In this document: one piece after another, positions 34,254 to 41,374 of the stretch
How positions within the stretch are numbered: the stretch's first letter is position 1
How the letters are laid out: each line of letters begins with the position of its first letter
NCBI GenBank assembly: GCA_018882795.1
Contig: VERJ01000002.1
Location: 76,049 to 123,690 of the forward strand
Reading direction: 5' to 3'
DNA: 47,642 nucleotides
Origin: Burkholderiaceae bacterium
GTDB taxonomy: Bacteria; Pseudomonadota; Gammaproteobacteria; Burkholderiales; Burkholderiaceae_A
The notes under the pieces: model-generated
Seen by the model: the letters and a program-made list of their open reading frames with translations, nothing else
Database searches by the model: none
What the model was told of the DNA's origin: nothing
Position numbers and translations under genes: made by a program

Positions 34254-34841
34254 TCAGTGAAGCAGAAACTGTTTGATCATCGGCCAGTGCTGATTAAAAT
34301 CTGTGATGCTGTGATCAGAGCCTTCGATGATGTGATGCTGCGCACCCGGATAGCGTGCCACCATCTCTGTCCAGTCCAGCAGTTCATCGCCCTTGGCTGC
34401 AACAAGCAGATAGCGTTCTGGATGGGTGATGCCAACTTCTAGTGATTTCAGGTCGTCGATATAGGCTGCACGAAAATGCAGTACTTCATTGGTATGCCAG
34501 GCGGGCAACTCACCCACGTGGTCTTTCAGGTCGCGGGCGGGCCAAGGTGCAGGGTTGAGCAGCGCTGCCTTGAATGTGCTGGCCTTGGGGTGCCGCTCCA
34601 TGAGGGCACTGGCGAAAAATCCGCCCAATGAGCTGCCGATGAGGCGAATGCTGTGGCCCTGAGCCAACGCGGCATCAATCTCCTGGGTGGCCTGTTCCAT
34701 TGCCACAAGCGGTGCGATGTCGAGCTGGGGACAGCGATAGCCGACACCTGCATTGCGCAGGTCTTCGCCGACCATGATGGCTTTGGACGATTGCGGCGAG
34801 CTGCGAAATCCGTGCAGATAAATCACTGTGATGGGCTTCAA
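34254..34841 (-). CDS. YqiA/YcfP-like alpha/beta-hydrolase (UPF0227)
   Basis: A 195-residue small esterase. The oxyanion motif is VIYLHGFRSSPQSSKA near residue 7, the nucleophile elbow is RLIGSSLGGFFAS near 67, the acid is in AAKGDELLDW and the histidine in EGSDHSI. This order and the length match the YqiA group, which shows thioesterase/esterase activity on short acyl substrates. The start lies 51 bases from the divergent SDR gene. Confidence 0.88.
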   Translation of the reverse strand: MKPITVIYLHGFRSSPQSSKAIMVGEDLRNAGVGYRCPQLDIAPLVAMEQATQEIDAALAQGHSIRLIGSSLGGFFASALMERHPKASTFKAALLNPAPWPARDLKDHVGELPAWHTNEVLHFRAAYIDDLKSLEVGITHPERYLLVAAKGDELLDWTEMVARYPGAQHHIIEGSDHSITDFNQHWPMIKQFLLH

Positions 34842-34901
34842 TTTAAACTTACACTCCGGGCTAAATAAGACCTGATCTTACTGCAGAGGGGAATGATCAA
34901 G

Positions 34902-35675
34902 ATGGGTGCAACGGAAGTGGAAACCGCAAGTCGCGCACAGGGCGTGGCGATTGTCACGGGTGCGGGCAGTGGGATTGGCCGCGCCACTGCGAAGCGATTG
35001 TTCAAAGATGGCTGGCGTGTTGCCTTGTTTGGTCGACGTGAGGCACCGCTCGCCGAGACCGCGCAGGGTTTTGCGGCCATGGCCTTGGTCGTGACGGGCG
35101 ATGTCTCAAAGGAGTCCGATGTTGATCGTCTTTTCTCCGATGTGGTGAGCAAGTGGTCAAGGGTGGATTTGCTGTTTAACAACGCCGGCATTTTTCCGCC
35201 CGGGCAATTGATCGACGAGCTCTCCGTTCAGCACTGGCGGGAATCTGTGGAAGTGAATCTCACGGGTGCGTTTCTGTGCGCGCGGGCCGCTTTTGCACAA
35301 ATGCGTCGGCAGTCTCCGCAGGGCGGCCGCATCATCAATAACGGTTCGATCTCGGCCCACGCACCAAGGCCGCAATCGGTAGGCTACACGGCCACCAAGC
35401 ATGCGATCACCGGGCTGACCAAATCGCTCTCGCTGGATGGTCGACCATTCGATATCGCCTGCGGCCAAATCGATGTCGGCAATGCAGCTTCCGAGATGAC
35501 CACTGGTTTTGGCGCCGGCGCGCTGCAGGCCAACGGCACCCGATTGGCTGAGCCCAGGATGGATGTTTCCGATGTGGCCGATGCAGTAGCCTATATGGCG
35601 GGGTTGCCTCTGTCAGCCAATGTGCAGTTCATGACCGTAATGGCCACCAAGATGCCGTTTATTGGTCGCGGCTGA
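34902..35675 (+). CDS. Short-chain dehydrogenase/reductase
   Basis: A 257-residue classical SDR. The cofactor motif is [14 protein letters not shown] near residue 20, the structural NNAG is in [11 protein letters not shown], and the catalytic Ser, Tyr and Lys are in [10 protein letters not shown] and [23 protein letters not shown] gives the adenine contact. FGRRE after the second strand suggests NADP use. The ATG at 34902 is ten bases after a GAGGGG; an ATG at 34893 is too close to that site. The substrate is unknown. Its 3' end overlaps the convergent small kinase-like gene by 17 bases. Confidence 0.87.
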   Translation: MGATEVETASRAQGVAIVTGAGSGIGRATAKRLFKDGWRVALFGRREAPLAETAQGFAAMALVVTGDVSKESDVDRLFSDVVSKWSRVDLLFNNAGIFPPGQLIDELSVQHWRESVEVNLTGAFLCARAAFAQMRRQSPQGGRIINNGSISAHAPRPQSVGYTATKHAITGLTKSLSLDGRPFDIACGQIDVGNAASEMTTGFGAGALQANGTRLAEPRMDVSDVADAVAYMAGLPLSANVQFMTVMATKMPFIGRG

Positions 35676-35874
35676 AGGTGCGCTGCCGTATTGACTGTGT
35701 AACAGTGGCAATGGCGTGGGCTGCCTGTTGAATATGCAGCAGATCCTGGCGGTCACGCTCCGATAGCGCGGGGCTTAGACCCACCAGGTGGGCACTGCCG
35801 GTGATGATCTCCAGCTGATTGTGAATGACGTGCAGCATCTCCAGGATGTCATGTTGATGATCGGGTGTTTGCAT
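35659..35874 (-). CDS. Stand-alone histidine-kinase dimerisation-like (DHp) protein
   Basis: A 71-residue protein, two predicted helices and no membrane span. [18 protein letters not shown] aligns position by position with the HisKA core (H-x-x-x-N-x-L-x-x-I-x-G), placing a candidate phosphoacceptor at His15; a second helix ([20 protein letters not shown]) matches the other half of the hairpin. There is no ATPase domain, so it cannot be a kinase by itself. The start at 35874 is supported by a near-perfect AAGGAGG four bases away. It lies 40 bases after the usher gene and in the same run as a response regulator. The assignment is by motif only. Confidence 0.6.
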   Translation of the reverse strand: MQTPDHQHDILEMLHVIHNQLEIITGSAHLVGLSPALSERDRQDLLHIQQAAHAIATVTQSIRQRTFSRDQ

Positions 35875-35914
35875 GGAACCTCCTTCGTTTCGGTCAATGT
35901 CGCGGATCTTGGAT

Positions 35915-38140
35915 TTAGAGTGCAAGCTGCACCGCGCAATCCAGTGCGGTCTCGCCGGCGGCCTTGAGCGCGCCCGAGGCGGGCATTTCGGGCATGCAGC
36001 GCAGAGATTCTCCGCGGCGATTGATCACGGTAAGCGGCAGGGCATCCGCAGACTGTAGATCCACATAGCCATCGGCTGCCACGAACACCCGGCGCTGATG
36101 GCGGTCCTGGGCCAGAATCGTCTCTGGAAGATCCAGCAGATCGGGCCGCGCGATTTTCCAATGTTGGGCCTGCGACCAGAGATTGCGATAGTCCACCAGA
36201 TAGGCCCGGTTGGTTGCCAGGGGGATCCGGACCCGATGCGCCGCAAGGCTTGCGCCAAAGGGTAATGACCGTGGGTCGATGGCATAGACGGTCTCGGTCC
36301 AAGGGGGTGCTTTTTTAAAGACGGCAAGCCCCTGAGCATCGGAGACCTGTCGATCGCGACCAGCGTGCTGCACACCCACGGCCGATTGGCCAATGTGTTG
36401 AATCACCAGATTGTCTTCGCCTGCAGGCGCAAACAAGATGCGCTCGCTGGTGATCCAAAGCCGCGTAGAACCCGACCATGAAAGTTTCTGGGAGATACTG
36501 TCCGCGCGCAGCGATCCATCGCCATAGGGACTGGCGTAGCGCGCAAAACCATCGGTGCGGCTCATGCTGCCCGTGGTCTGCGCGGCATTGATCTGGGGGC
36601 CATAGAGTCCCGGCGTGCTGAGATTGGCGCCAAATGTCAGCTCAGGACTGCGATTGGTTGCATCAGATGCAGGCCGCAGATTCAATGCGCTGCTGATGGT
36701 GGTGTTGTGTTTGGCAAGGGCGATGGTGAGTCCGATAAATCCGCCCCAGCTGGCAGTATCGTTGGCCAGCAGCTGGCGTCTTGCCTGAAGCTGCAGGCTG
36801 GAGTATCCGGAGAGTCTGAGATTGGTGGCGAGTGTTGTGGCGTGCTGGAGGGTACCCGTCCCGCCGTCGCTGGCAGTCATGTGAATGGCACCCGTCATGA
36901 TGGGCGAGAGTGCACCCGAGACACTCAGCTGAGCGCTGCGTTGTGATACCGATGTGGGAACAATGGCTGTGATGGTGTTGATGGCAGCAATTCCGGTCAG
37001 GCCCCTGCCAAGGGTAGCCCGGGCCTCCGCAAGCCAATTGGTGCTGCAGTTCTGATCAATGCAGGATTGGCCGACTGCTGCGGTAGTCAAGAGGCTGGGA
37101 ATGGCGCGTGAATTGAGCTCCAGCATGCGCCTGTGGTTGGTATTGTGTTGCTCCAGATGCAGGCCAGCGGTAAAAAGCTGATGCAGTCCTAAGCGTAGTC
37201 TTGCGGAGATGAGCGGTGGCGTGTGAATGCCGCCTGCGAGGTCCCGTGGTCGGCCAGCAAAAGCTTCCCATTCAATTTGATTGGCCGATAGCAGCCGACG
37301 GTCTGCAGACCAGGGCAGGGCAACCGTCTGTGCCACGCCGTTGATGTCAACGAGTCGGGCCTCCAGAAAACCGGGAATGGTGCTCGCGCCATAGCCCTGG
37401 ATCTGATAGTTGCCCGGCATGAGAATCTCGCTGGAGAAGACGGCAGCGCCATTGCGATCAAAAAACTGCACGCGCGAAGGATTCTGAATTGCGAGTTGTG
37501 CTTCGGCCTTGCCTTCACCACGCAATGGTGCTGCCCGATTGGTTGCCAACATGCCACGGAATTCTCCGAAACGCTGCTCAGCGCCGAAGTCAGTGCGGAA
37601 ATCTCCTGCCCGCAGCTGGGCGCCGTCAGCAAAGAAATACTCACCACTGGCCCGTCTTAGCGGTGATGATGCGCCCGCCTGCTGGTGCAGTGCTGAGACT
37701 GACCATGGGCCGTTGGCAATTACTGTGCCTAGGCCTCGCAGATCTGACCCTACAAATAAATCAATCGCTGCGGAAGGGATGGTGCGTGCTGTGGGCTGCG
37801 ACATGAATTCCGGCTGTCGGCTCAGCAGTGTTGGGTCGTGCAGCAGGGCCACACTCATCGTTCCCGATGCGGCCCCCAGCACCAATTCACGCGAGGCCAG
37901 CGCCTGCTGGGGCAGCCGAATGCGGAGCAGTCCTTCGGCCTCATCGAGTGCGCAGTGGCGAGACGGGATCGACCAGATGCCTGCATGCTGGTGGGCCTTG
38001 AGGTGTTCTGCCGAGATGGACTTGGCCATCACGGCCACTTCGACCTTGCAGTCCTTCTCAGTGAGTTGAACCTGCGCACCTTTGGAGATCAGCGCACCGT
38101 TGAGTTCAACCGCGGCAAGTAGCCATGCGGCAGACAGCAT
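35915..38140 (-). CDS. Outer-membrane usher, archaic (Csu-like) chaperone-usher type
   Basis: A 741-residue usher that would thread pilin through the outer membrane. The N-terminal AAVELNG matches the usher N-domain start (V-x-L-N-G). A long barrel follows, with IDLFVGSDLRGLGTVIANGPWSVSALH, GEYFFADGAQLRAGDFRTDFG and GNYQIQGYGAST (the last at the FimD-like plug region). The C-terminus (LPFGASLAAHRVRIPL, YVDLQSADALPLTVINRRGESLRCMP) and its two late cysteines fit the Csu type. Only about nine residues come before the N-domain and no basic n-region is seen, so the signal peptide is short or atypical. It starts two bases after the chaperone stop. Confidence 0.83.
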   Translation of the reverse strand: MLSAAWLLAAVELNGALISKGAQVQLTEKDCKVEVAVMAKSISAEHLKAHQHAGIWSIPSRHCALDEAEGLLRIRLPQQALASRELVLGAASGTMSVALLHDPTLLSRQPEFMSQPTARTIPSAAIDLFVGSDLRGLGTVIANGPWSVSALHQQAGASSPLRRASGEYFFADGAQLRAGDFRTDFGAEQRFGEFRGMLATNRAAPLRGEGKAEAQLAIQNPSRVQFFDRNGAAVFSSEILMPGNYQIQGYGASTIPGFLEARLVDINGVAQTVALPWSADRRLLSANQIEWEAFAGRPRDLAGGIHTPPLISARLRLGLHQLFTAGLHLEQHNTNHRRMLELNSRAIPSLLTTAAVGQSCIDQNCSTNWLAEARATLGRGLTGIAAINTITAIVPTSVSQRSAQLSVSGALSPIMTGAIHMTASDGGTGTLQHATTLATNLRLSGYSSLQLQARRQLLANDTASWGGFIGLTIALAKHNTTISSALNLRPASDATNRSPELTFGANLSTPGLYGPQINAAQTTGSMSRTDGFARYASPYGDGSLRADSISQKLSWSGSTRLWITSERILFAPAGEDNLVIQHIGQSAVGVQHAGRDRQVSDAQGLAVFKKAPPWTETVYAIDPRSLPFGASLAAHRVRIPLATNRAYLVDYRNLWSQAQHWKIARPDLLDLPETILAQDRHQRRVFVAADGYVDLQSADALPLTVINRRGESLRCMPEMPASGALKAAGETALDCAVQLAL

Positions 38141-38142
38141 GG

Positions 38143-38625
38143 CTATTGAATGGTGACACCACGCGGAATCAGCGGATCTTTGCTCGAGCGGTAGATGGGT
38201 AGACTGAAGCGAAAGCGAAAGTTCACGCCCTGATTGGAGAGTCCATCATCGGGAATCTGCTCAATCAGAAGACGGTAGTGGCGGGAGCGATCCGCGATCC
38301 GCGCGCGGATTACTTGCCGGCCCTGCCCAGCGAGGGAGAAAAATCGTGGCGAAATTTCAACGCCCAGTGGATGGGTGGGTGCGGCCAGGGCGGACACCGG
38401 CATGGCGGCCGCAGTGCCGGGCTCTATCGCGCCGGGATCCCAGGGCACGACCCGCACCGACCATCGTGTGGGGGTGGAGAGGCTGGACTTCACCTCCGTG
38501 GCAATCACGCCCTGATCATCTGGGGCCAGCTGTGGCGGGGTGATGTTCAGCGCGGCCTGTGCCGTGGCCGAGATCATCAGGAATGCTGCAGCCAGCAGCC
38601 GCAGGAGGTTGGTGGGCGCATGCAT
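38143..38625 (-). CDS. Pilus chaperone, single-domain form
   Basis: A 160-residue periplasmic protein with a signal peptide ending in TAQA. The mature part matches the first immunoglobulin-like domain of pilus chaperones: ALNITPPQL, STPTRWSVRVVPWDP, ISPRFFSLAGQGRQVIRARI, YRLLIEQIP and the final strand NFRFRFSLPIY, which donates its alternate hydrophobics to the pilin. Chaperones normally have 230-280 residues and a second domain; here the stop falls soon after the donor strand (DPLIPRGVTIQ). The frame is clean and the gene is tightly coupled to the usher, so this is not an obvious frameshift. Confidence 0.75.
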   Translation of the reverse strand: MHAPTNLLRLLAAAFLMISATAQAALNITPPQLAPDDQGVIATEVKSSLSTPTRWSVRVVPWDPGAIEPGTAAAMPVSALAAPTHPLGVEISPRFFSLAGQGRQVIRARIADRSRHYRLLIEQIPDDGLSNQGVNFRFRFSLPIYRSSKDPLIPRGVTIQ

Positions 38626-38630
38626 GGCGG

Positions 38631-39113
38631 TCAGTAGCTGACGGTGGCGATGACGGTATCGCCGTAATTCCCGGTATTCGTTACGTTTTGACCTGAGGGA
38701 ATTCGGCCATAAACAGTGAGTGTCTGGTCCGAACCGTTACCTACTCCTGATTTGGCCTTGCTTGTTGACCACTCAGTCGCGCGTGAATTATCTTGGAAAA
38801 GGGAGTATTCGATATAGCTAGCACCCCAGGCCATTCTTCTTACGTTAGAAAAGTTAGCGCCGTTACTGAGAGAAATCGCATACGGTGTTCCATTCGAACA
38901 ATTCACCGTCAGTGATGATGTAGCGTCTGTATTGCTGGTGGTGCCGGTGGTGATACTGCCAAAGCTCATATTGCTCGCGCTGATGGCACAGGTCGCATTG
39001 ACCTGAATGCTCACATCAAAATTGGCGCTGCCGCTGGCCGCCTGGGTGGGGACCTGCGTCACCAAAAGCGCTAAGGCTGCGGTGGTTGCAAGGGTTCGAT
39101 ACAGGGTGTTCAT
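38631..39113 (-). CDS. Spore-coat-U domain pilin
   Basis: A 160-residue secreted pilin of the SCPU family. A signal peptide (MNTLYRTLATTAALALLV..., ending TQAA) precedes ANFDVSIQVNATCAISASNMSFG, TSSLTVNCSNGTPYAISLSNG (two cysteines, probably one disulfide) and TVYGRIPSGQNVTNTGNYGDTVIATVSY, the family C-terminus. These domains form archaic chaperone-usher pili such as Csu of Acinetobacter. CAGGAGG eight bases upstream supports the ATG at 39113. Base composition is visibly more AT-rich than in neighbouring genes. No second pilin or two-domain tip adhesin follows. Confidence 0.9.
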   Translation of the reverse strand: MNTLYRTLATTAALALLVTQVPTQAASGSANFDVSIQVNATCAISASNMSFGSITTGTTSNTDATSSLTVNCSNGTPYAISLSNGANFSNVRRMAWGASYIEYSLFQDNSRATEWSTSKAKSGVGNGSDQTLTVYGRIPSGQNVTNTGNYGDTVIATVSY

Positions 39114-39197
39114 AGTCGCCTCCTGAAGCAGGACATGATTGGGAATGTGGCTGGGGCGACGTGTTGTGGACTCCGGCGTCACAGCGCAGGCCAGAGT

Positions 39198-39224
39198 CTG
39201 GGCATACCAATTGGTGATGCCCAG
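39198..39224. promoter_or_regulatory. 27-bp palindrome upstream of the pilin gene
   Basis: CTGGGCAT-ACCAA and TTGGT-ATGCCCAG are perfect arms of 13, broken by one extra G, centred 98 bases upstream of the pilin ATG and 29 bases after the regulator stop. The size and symmetry suit a dimeric helix-turn-helix operator. No T-run follows on either strand, so a terminator is less likely. Confidence 0.55.
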
Positions 39225-39252
39225 TGGGGGATTCTTACGGTGTCATATTTCT

Positions 39253-39870
39253 TTACACTTCATCCTTGCCGGGGCGGGTGATGCCATATTTTTTCAGGTA
39301 GTAATAGAGATGCTCACGGCTCATCTTCAGTTGGCGCGCGGCCGCTGAGACATTAAAACCATGTTCATGCAAAACTGTCTTGAGCAGCTTCGTCATGGCC
39401 TGGCCACGATAATCTTTCATGCTCATCTCGGCGGAGGCATCGGCAACAAGAGAGACGTTCACCTTAGCGGCTTCGCGCATGCTCAGGTGATAGCGATAAA
39501 AGAGTGCGGCGCGGTGCAGGGCATAGGCCAGCGCGCTGGGATCAATGGGCTTTTCCAGATAGTCAAAGGCATCGTGCTCGATAGCCTGTCGGGTGGCCTC
39601 GGCATCTGCATGGCCGGTCAGTACGATCACTTTGGCCAGGCTGTTGCGCGCAGAGACCGCCTTTAAGAATTCAATGCCCTCGCTGTAATGGTCCTCGTGC
39701 GGGGGCAGGCCCAGATCGAGCAGCACCGCGCCGATCTCGTGATCGGTGAACAGCATAGCGATGCCATCCTGACGGTTGGTGGCCTCATCGACCGGGTGGT
39801 CGAGCGCTTCAACCATGCGGCGCAGCACGGCGCGCACATCGGCCAGATCTTCGACAATCAATACACGCAT
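39253..39870 (-). CDS. Response regulator with Fis-type DNA-binding domain
   Basis: A 205-residue REC plus Fis-HTH regulator. The receiver (residues 1-120) has the acidic pair Glu7-Asp8, phosphoacceptor Asp52 (VLLDLGLP), the switch Thr85 (VLTGH) and Lys107 (DYLEKP). An unusual stretch, PPHEDHYSEG, follows the phosphorylation loop. The output helices (about 170-197, GFNVSAAARQLKMSREHLYYYLKKYGI) are Fis-like; there is no AAA+ domain, so it is closer to RegA/ActR than to NtrC. GGAGAAG precedes the ATG. It is first in the pilus gene run. No full histidine kinase is in the window. Confidence 0.9.
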   Translation of the reverse strand: MRVLIVEDLADVRAVLRRMVEALDHPVDEATNRQDGIAMLFTDHEIGAVLLDLGLPPHEDHYSEGIEFLKAVSARNSLAKVIVLTGHADAEATRQAIEHDAFDYLEKPIDPSALAYALHRAALFYRYHLSMREAAKVNVSLVADASAEMSMKDYRGQAMTKLLKTVLHEHGFNVSAAARQLKMSREHLYYYLKKYGITRPGKDEV

Positions 39871-39899
39871 ATCTTCTCCGCTTGTAGATATATTAATTA

Positions 39900-39913
39900 T
39901 TGATTTCTATCAA
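39900..39913. promoter_or_regulatory. Small inverted repeat in the regulator promoter region
   Basis: TTGAT-N4-ATCAA lies 30 bases upstream of the regulator ATG within an AT-rich stretch that also holds TTGATA and TATATC, a possible promoter. This could be an autoregulatory operator; the arms are short, so chance is possible. Confidence 0.25.
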
Positions 39914-40033
39914 AACTGTTTCGACTGAACAAGTTGCGCTGCACATGCCTGCGCCGCGATTACCCGGCCTATCGCCACAGAGTTCGGCGACAATGAGATC
40001 TGACATTCCTCACTTAAATTCAGGAGCAGGTAG

Positions 40034-41374
40034 ATGAACCTCTATGCAAAGCTGCGGCAGCGGCAGGCCGAAGGCCGACCAGTGCGTGTTGGTCTGATTG
40101 GTGCGGGCAAGTTCGGGTCGATGTACCTTGCCCAGGTGCCCAAGACACCGGGTCTGCACCTGGTTGCGATCGCGGATCTCTCTCCTGCCAATGCGTTACA
40201 GAATCTGCAGCGGGTGGGTTGGTCGGCTGATCGGCTGGTGGCCAGCTCGATTGATGAGGCAGTAAAAGCCGGCACCACCCATGTGGGTGAAGACTGGCAG
40301 GCCTTGGTGCGCCACCCCGCCATTGATGTGGTGGTGGAATGCACGGGCCACCCGATTGCAGCGGTTGATCATTGCCTGCTTGCCTTCGCGCACGGCAAAC
40401 ATGTGGTCAATGTCACGGTAGAGGCCGATGCATTTTGCGGGCCCTTGCTCGCCAAGCGGGCTGCGCAACACGGTGTGGTCTACAGCCTTGCTTATGGGGA
40501 TCAGCCCGCCTTGGTCTGTGATCTGGTCGATTGGGCCCGCACGGCGGGGTTTCCGGTCGTCAGCGCAGGACGGGGGCACAAGTGGCTGCCGCATTTTGCG
40601 CAGTCCACCCCAGAGACGGTCTGGTCTAACTATGGCCTTACGCCCGAGCAGGCCCGCATCGGTGGGCTCAATCCCAAGATGTTCAATTCTTTTCTGGATG
40701 GATCAAAACCTGCGATTGAGTGCACGGCGATCTGCAACGCCACGGGTCTGGTGGCCCCACCGGATGGACTGAGCTATCCGCCCGCATCGGTGGATGACAT
40801 TCCCTTTGTTTGTCGGCCACTTGAGGAAGGTGGGGTGCTGCACCAGAAGGGCCAGGTCGAGGTGGTTTCCTCGCTCGAAAAAGATGGCCGCGCCATCCCC
40901 TATGACATTCGGTTTGGTGTGTTCGTGGTGTTCGAGGGTGATACCGAGTACATCCGGAATTGTTTTAAGGAATACATGGTGCGCACCGATCCCACCGGCC
41001 GATATGCCTGCCTCTACAAACGCTGGCATTTGATTGGTCTGGAGGTGGGCATCTCGGTGGCATCGGTCGCACTGCGCGGTGAACCAACCGGTGCCGCCAT
41101 TGGCATGAATGCCGATGTGGTCGCAACGGCCAAGCGGCAATTGAAGGCAGGTGAAATACTCGATGGTGAAGGGGGCTATACCGTTCATGGTAAGTTGCTG
41201 CCGGCGCGTAAGTCGCTCTCCATAGGCGGCCTGCCGCTGGGCCTGGCACATGATTTGAAACTGGTGCGTGATGTGCCCGCAGGCCAGAGCCTGACCTGGC
41301 AGGATGTCGCGATTGATGAGACCCTTGCAGCCTATCGCCTGCGCAAGGAGATGGAATCAGTGGTTGCCGCCTGA
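40034..41374 (+). CDS. SAF-domain oxidoreductase (COG4091-like)
   Basis: A 446-residue soluble protein of the group often labelled homoserine dehydrogenase-like with a C-terminal SAF domain. The Rossmann start is VRVGLIGAGKFGSMYLAQ near residue 17, then VVVECTGHPIAAVDHCLLAFA. The central part (GHKWLPHFAQSTPETVWSNYGLTPEQA) is group-specific. The SAF domain (about 365-440: LKAGEILDGEGGYTVHGKLLPA, LPLGLAHDLKLVRDVPAGQSLTW) resembles the AFP/NeuB C-domain. AGGAG nine bases upstream supports the start. It lies 163 bases from the pilus regulator and divergent from it; the substrate is unknown. Confidence 0.82.
   Translation: MNLYAKLRQRQAEGRPVRVGLIGAGKFGSMYLAQVPKTPGLHLVAIADLSPANALQNLQRVGWSADRLVASSIDEAVKAGTTHVGEDWQALVRHPAIDVVVECTGHPIAAVDHCLLAFAHGKHVVNVTVEADAFCGPLLAKRAAQHGVVYSLAYGDQPALVCDLVDWARTAGFPVVSAGRGHKWLPHFAQSTPETVWSNYGLTPEQARIGGLNPKMFNSFLDGSKPAIECTAICNATGLVAPPDGLSYPPASVDDIPFVCRPLEEGGVLHQKGQVEVVSSLEKDGRAIPYDIRFGVFVVFEGDTEYIRNCFKEYMVRTDPTGRYACLYKRWHLIGLEVGISVASVALRGEPTGAAIGMNADVVATAKRQLKAGEILDGEGGYTVHGKLLPARKSLSIGGLPLGLAHDLKLVRDVPAGQSLTWQDVAIDETLAAYRLRKEMESVVAA

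Noticed and set aside
39198-39224. Terminator for the response regulator gene
   Set aside because: The stem is strong but no T-run follows on either strand; an operator fits better.
39114-39252. Sigma-54 promoter for the pilin gene
   Set aside because: No GG-N10-GC pair with surrounding TGGCAC/TTGC bases was found at correct spacing, and the regulator lacks the AAA+ domain needed for sigma-54 activation.
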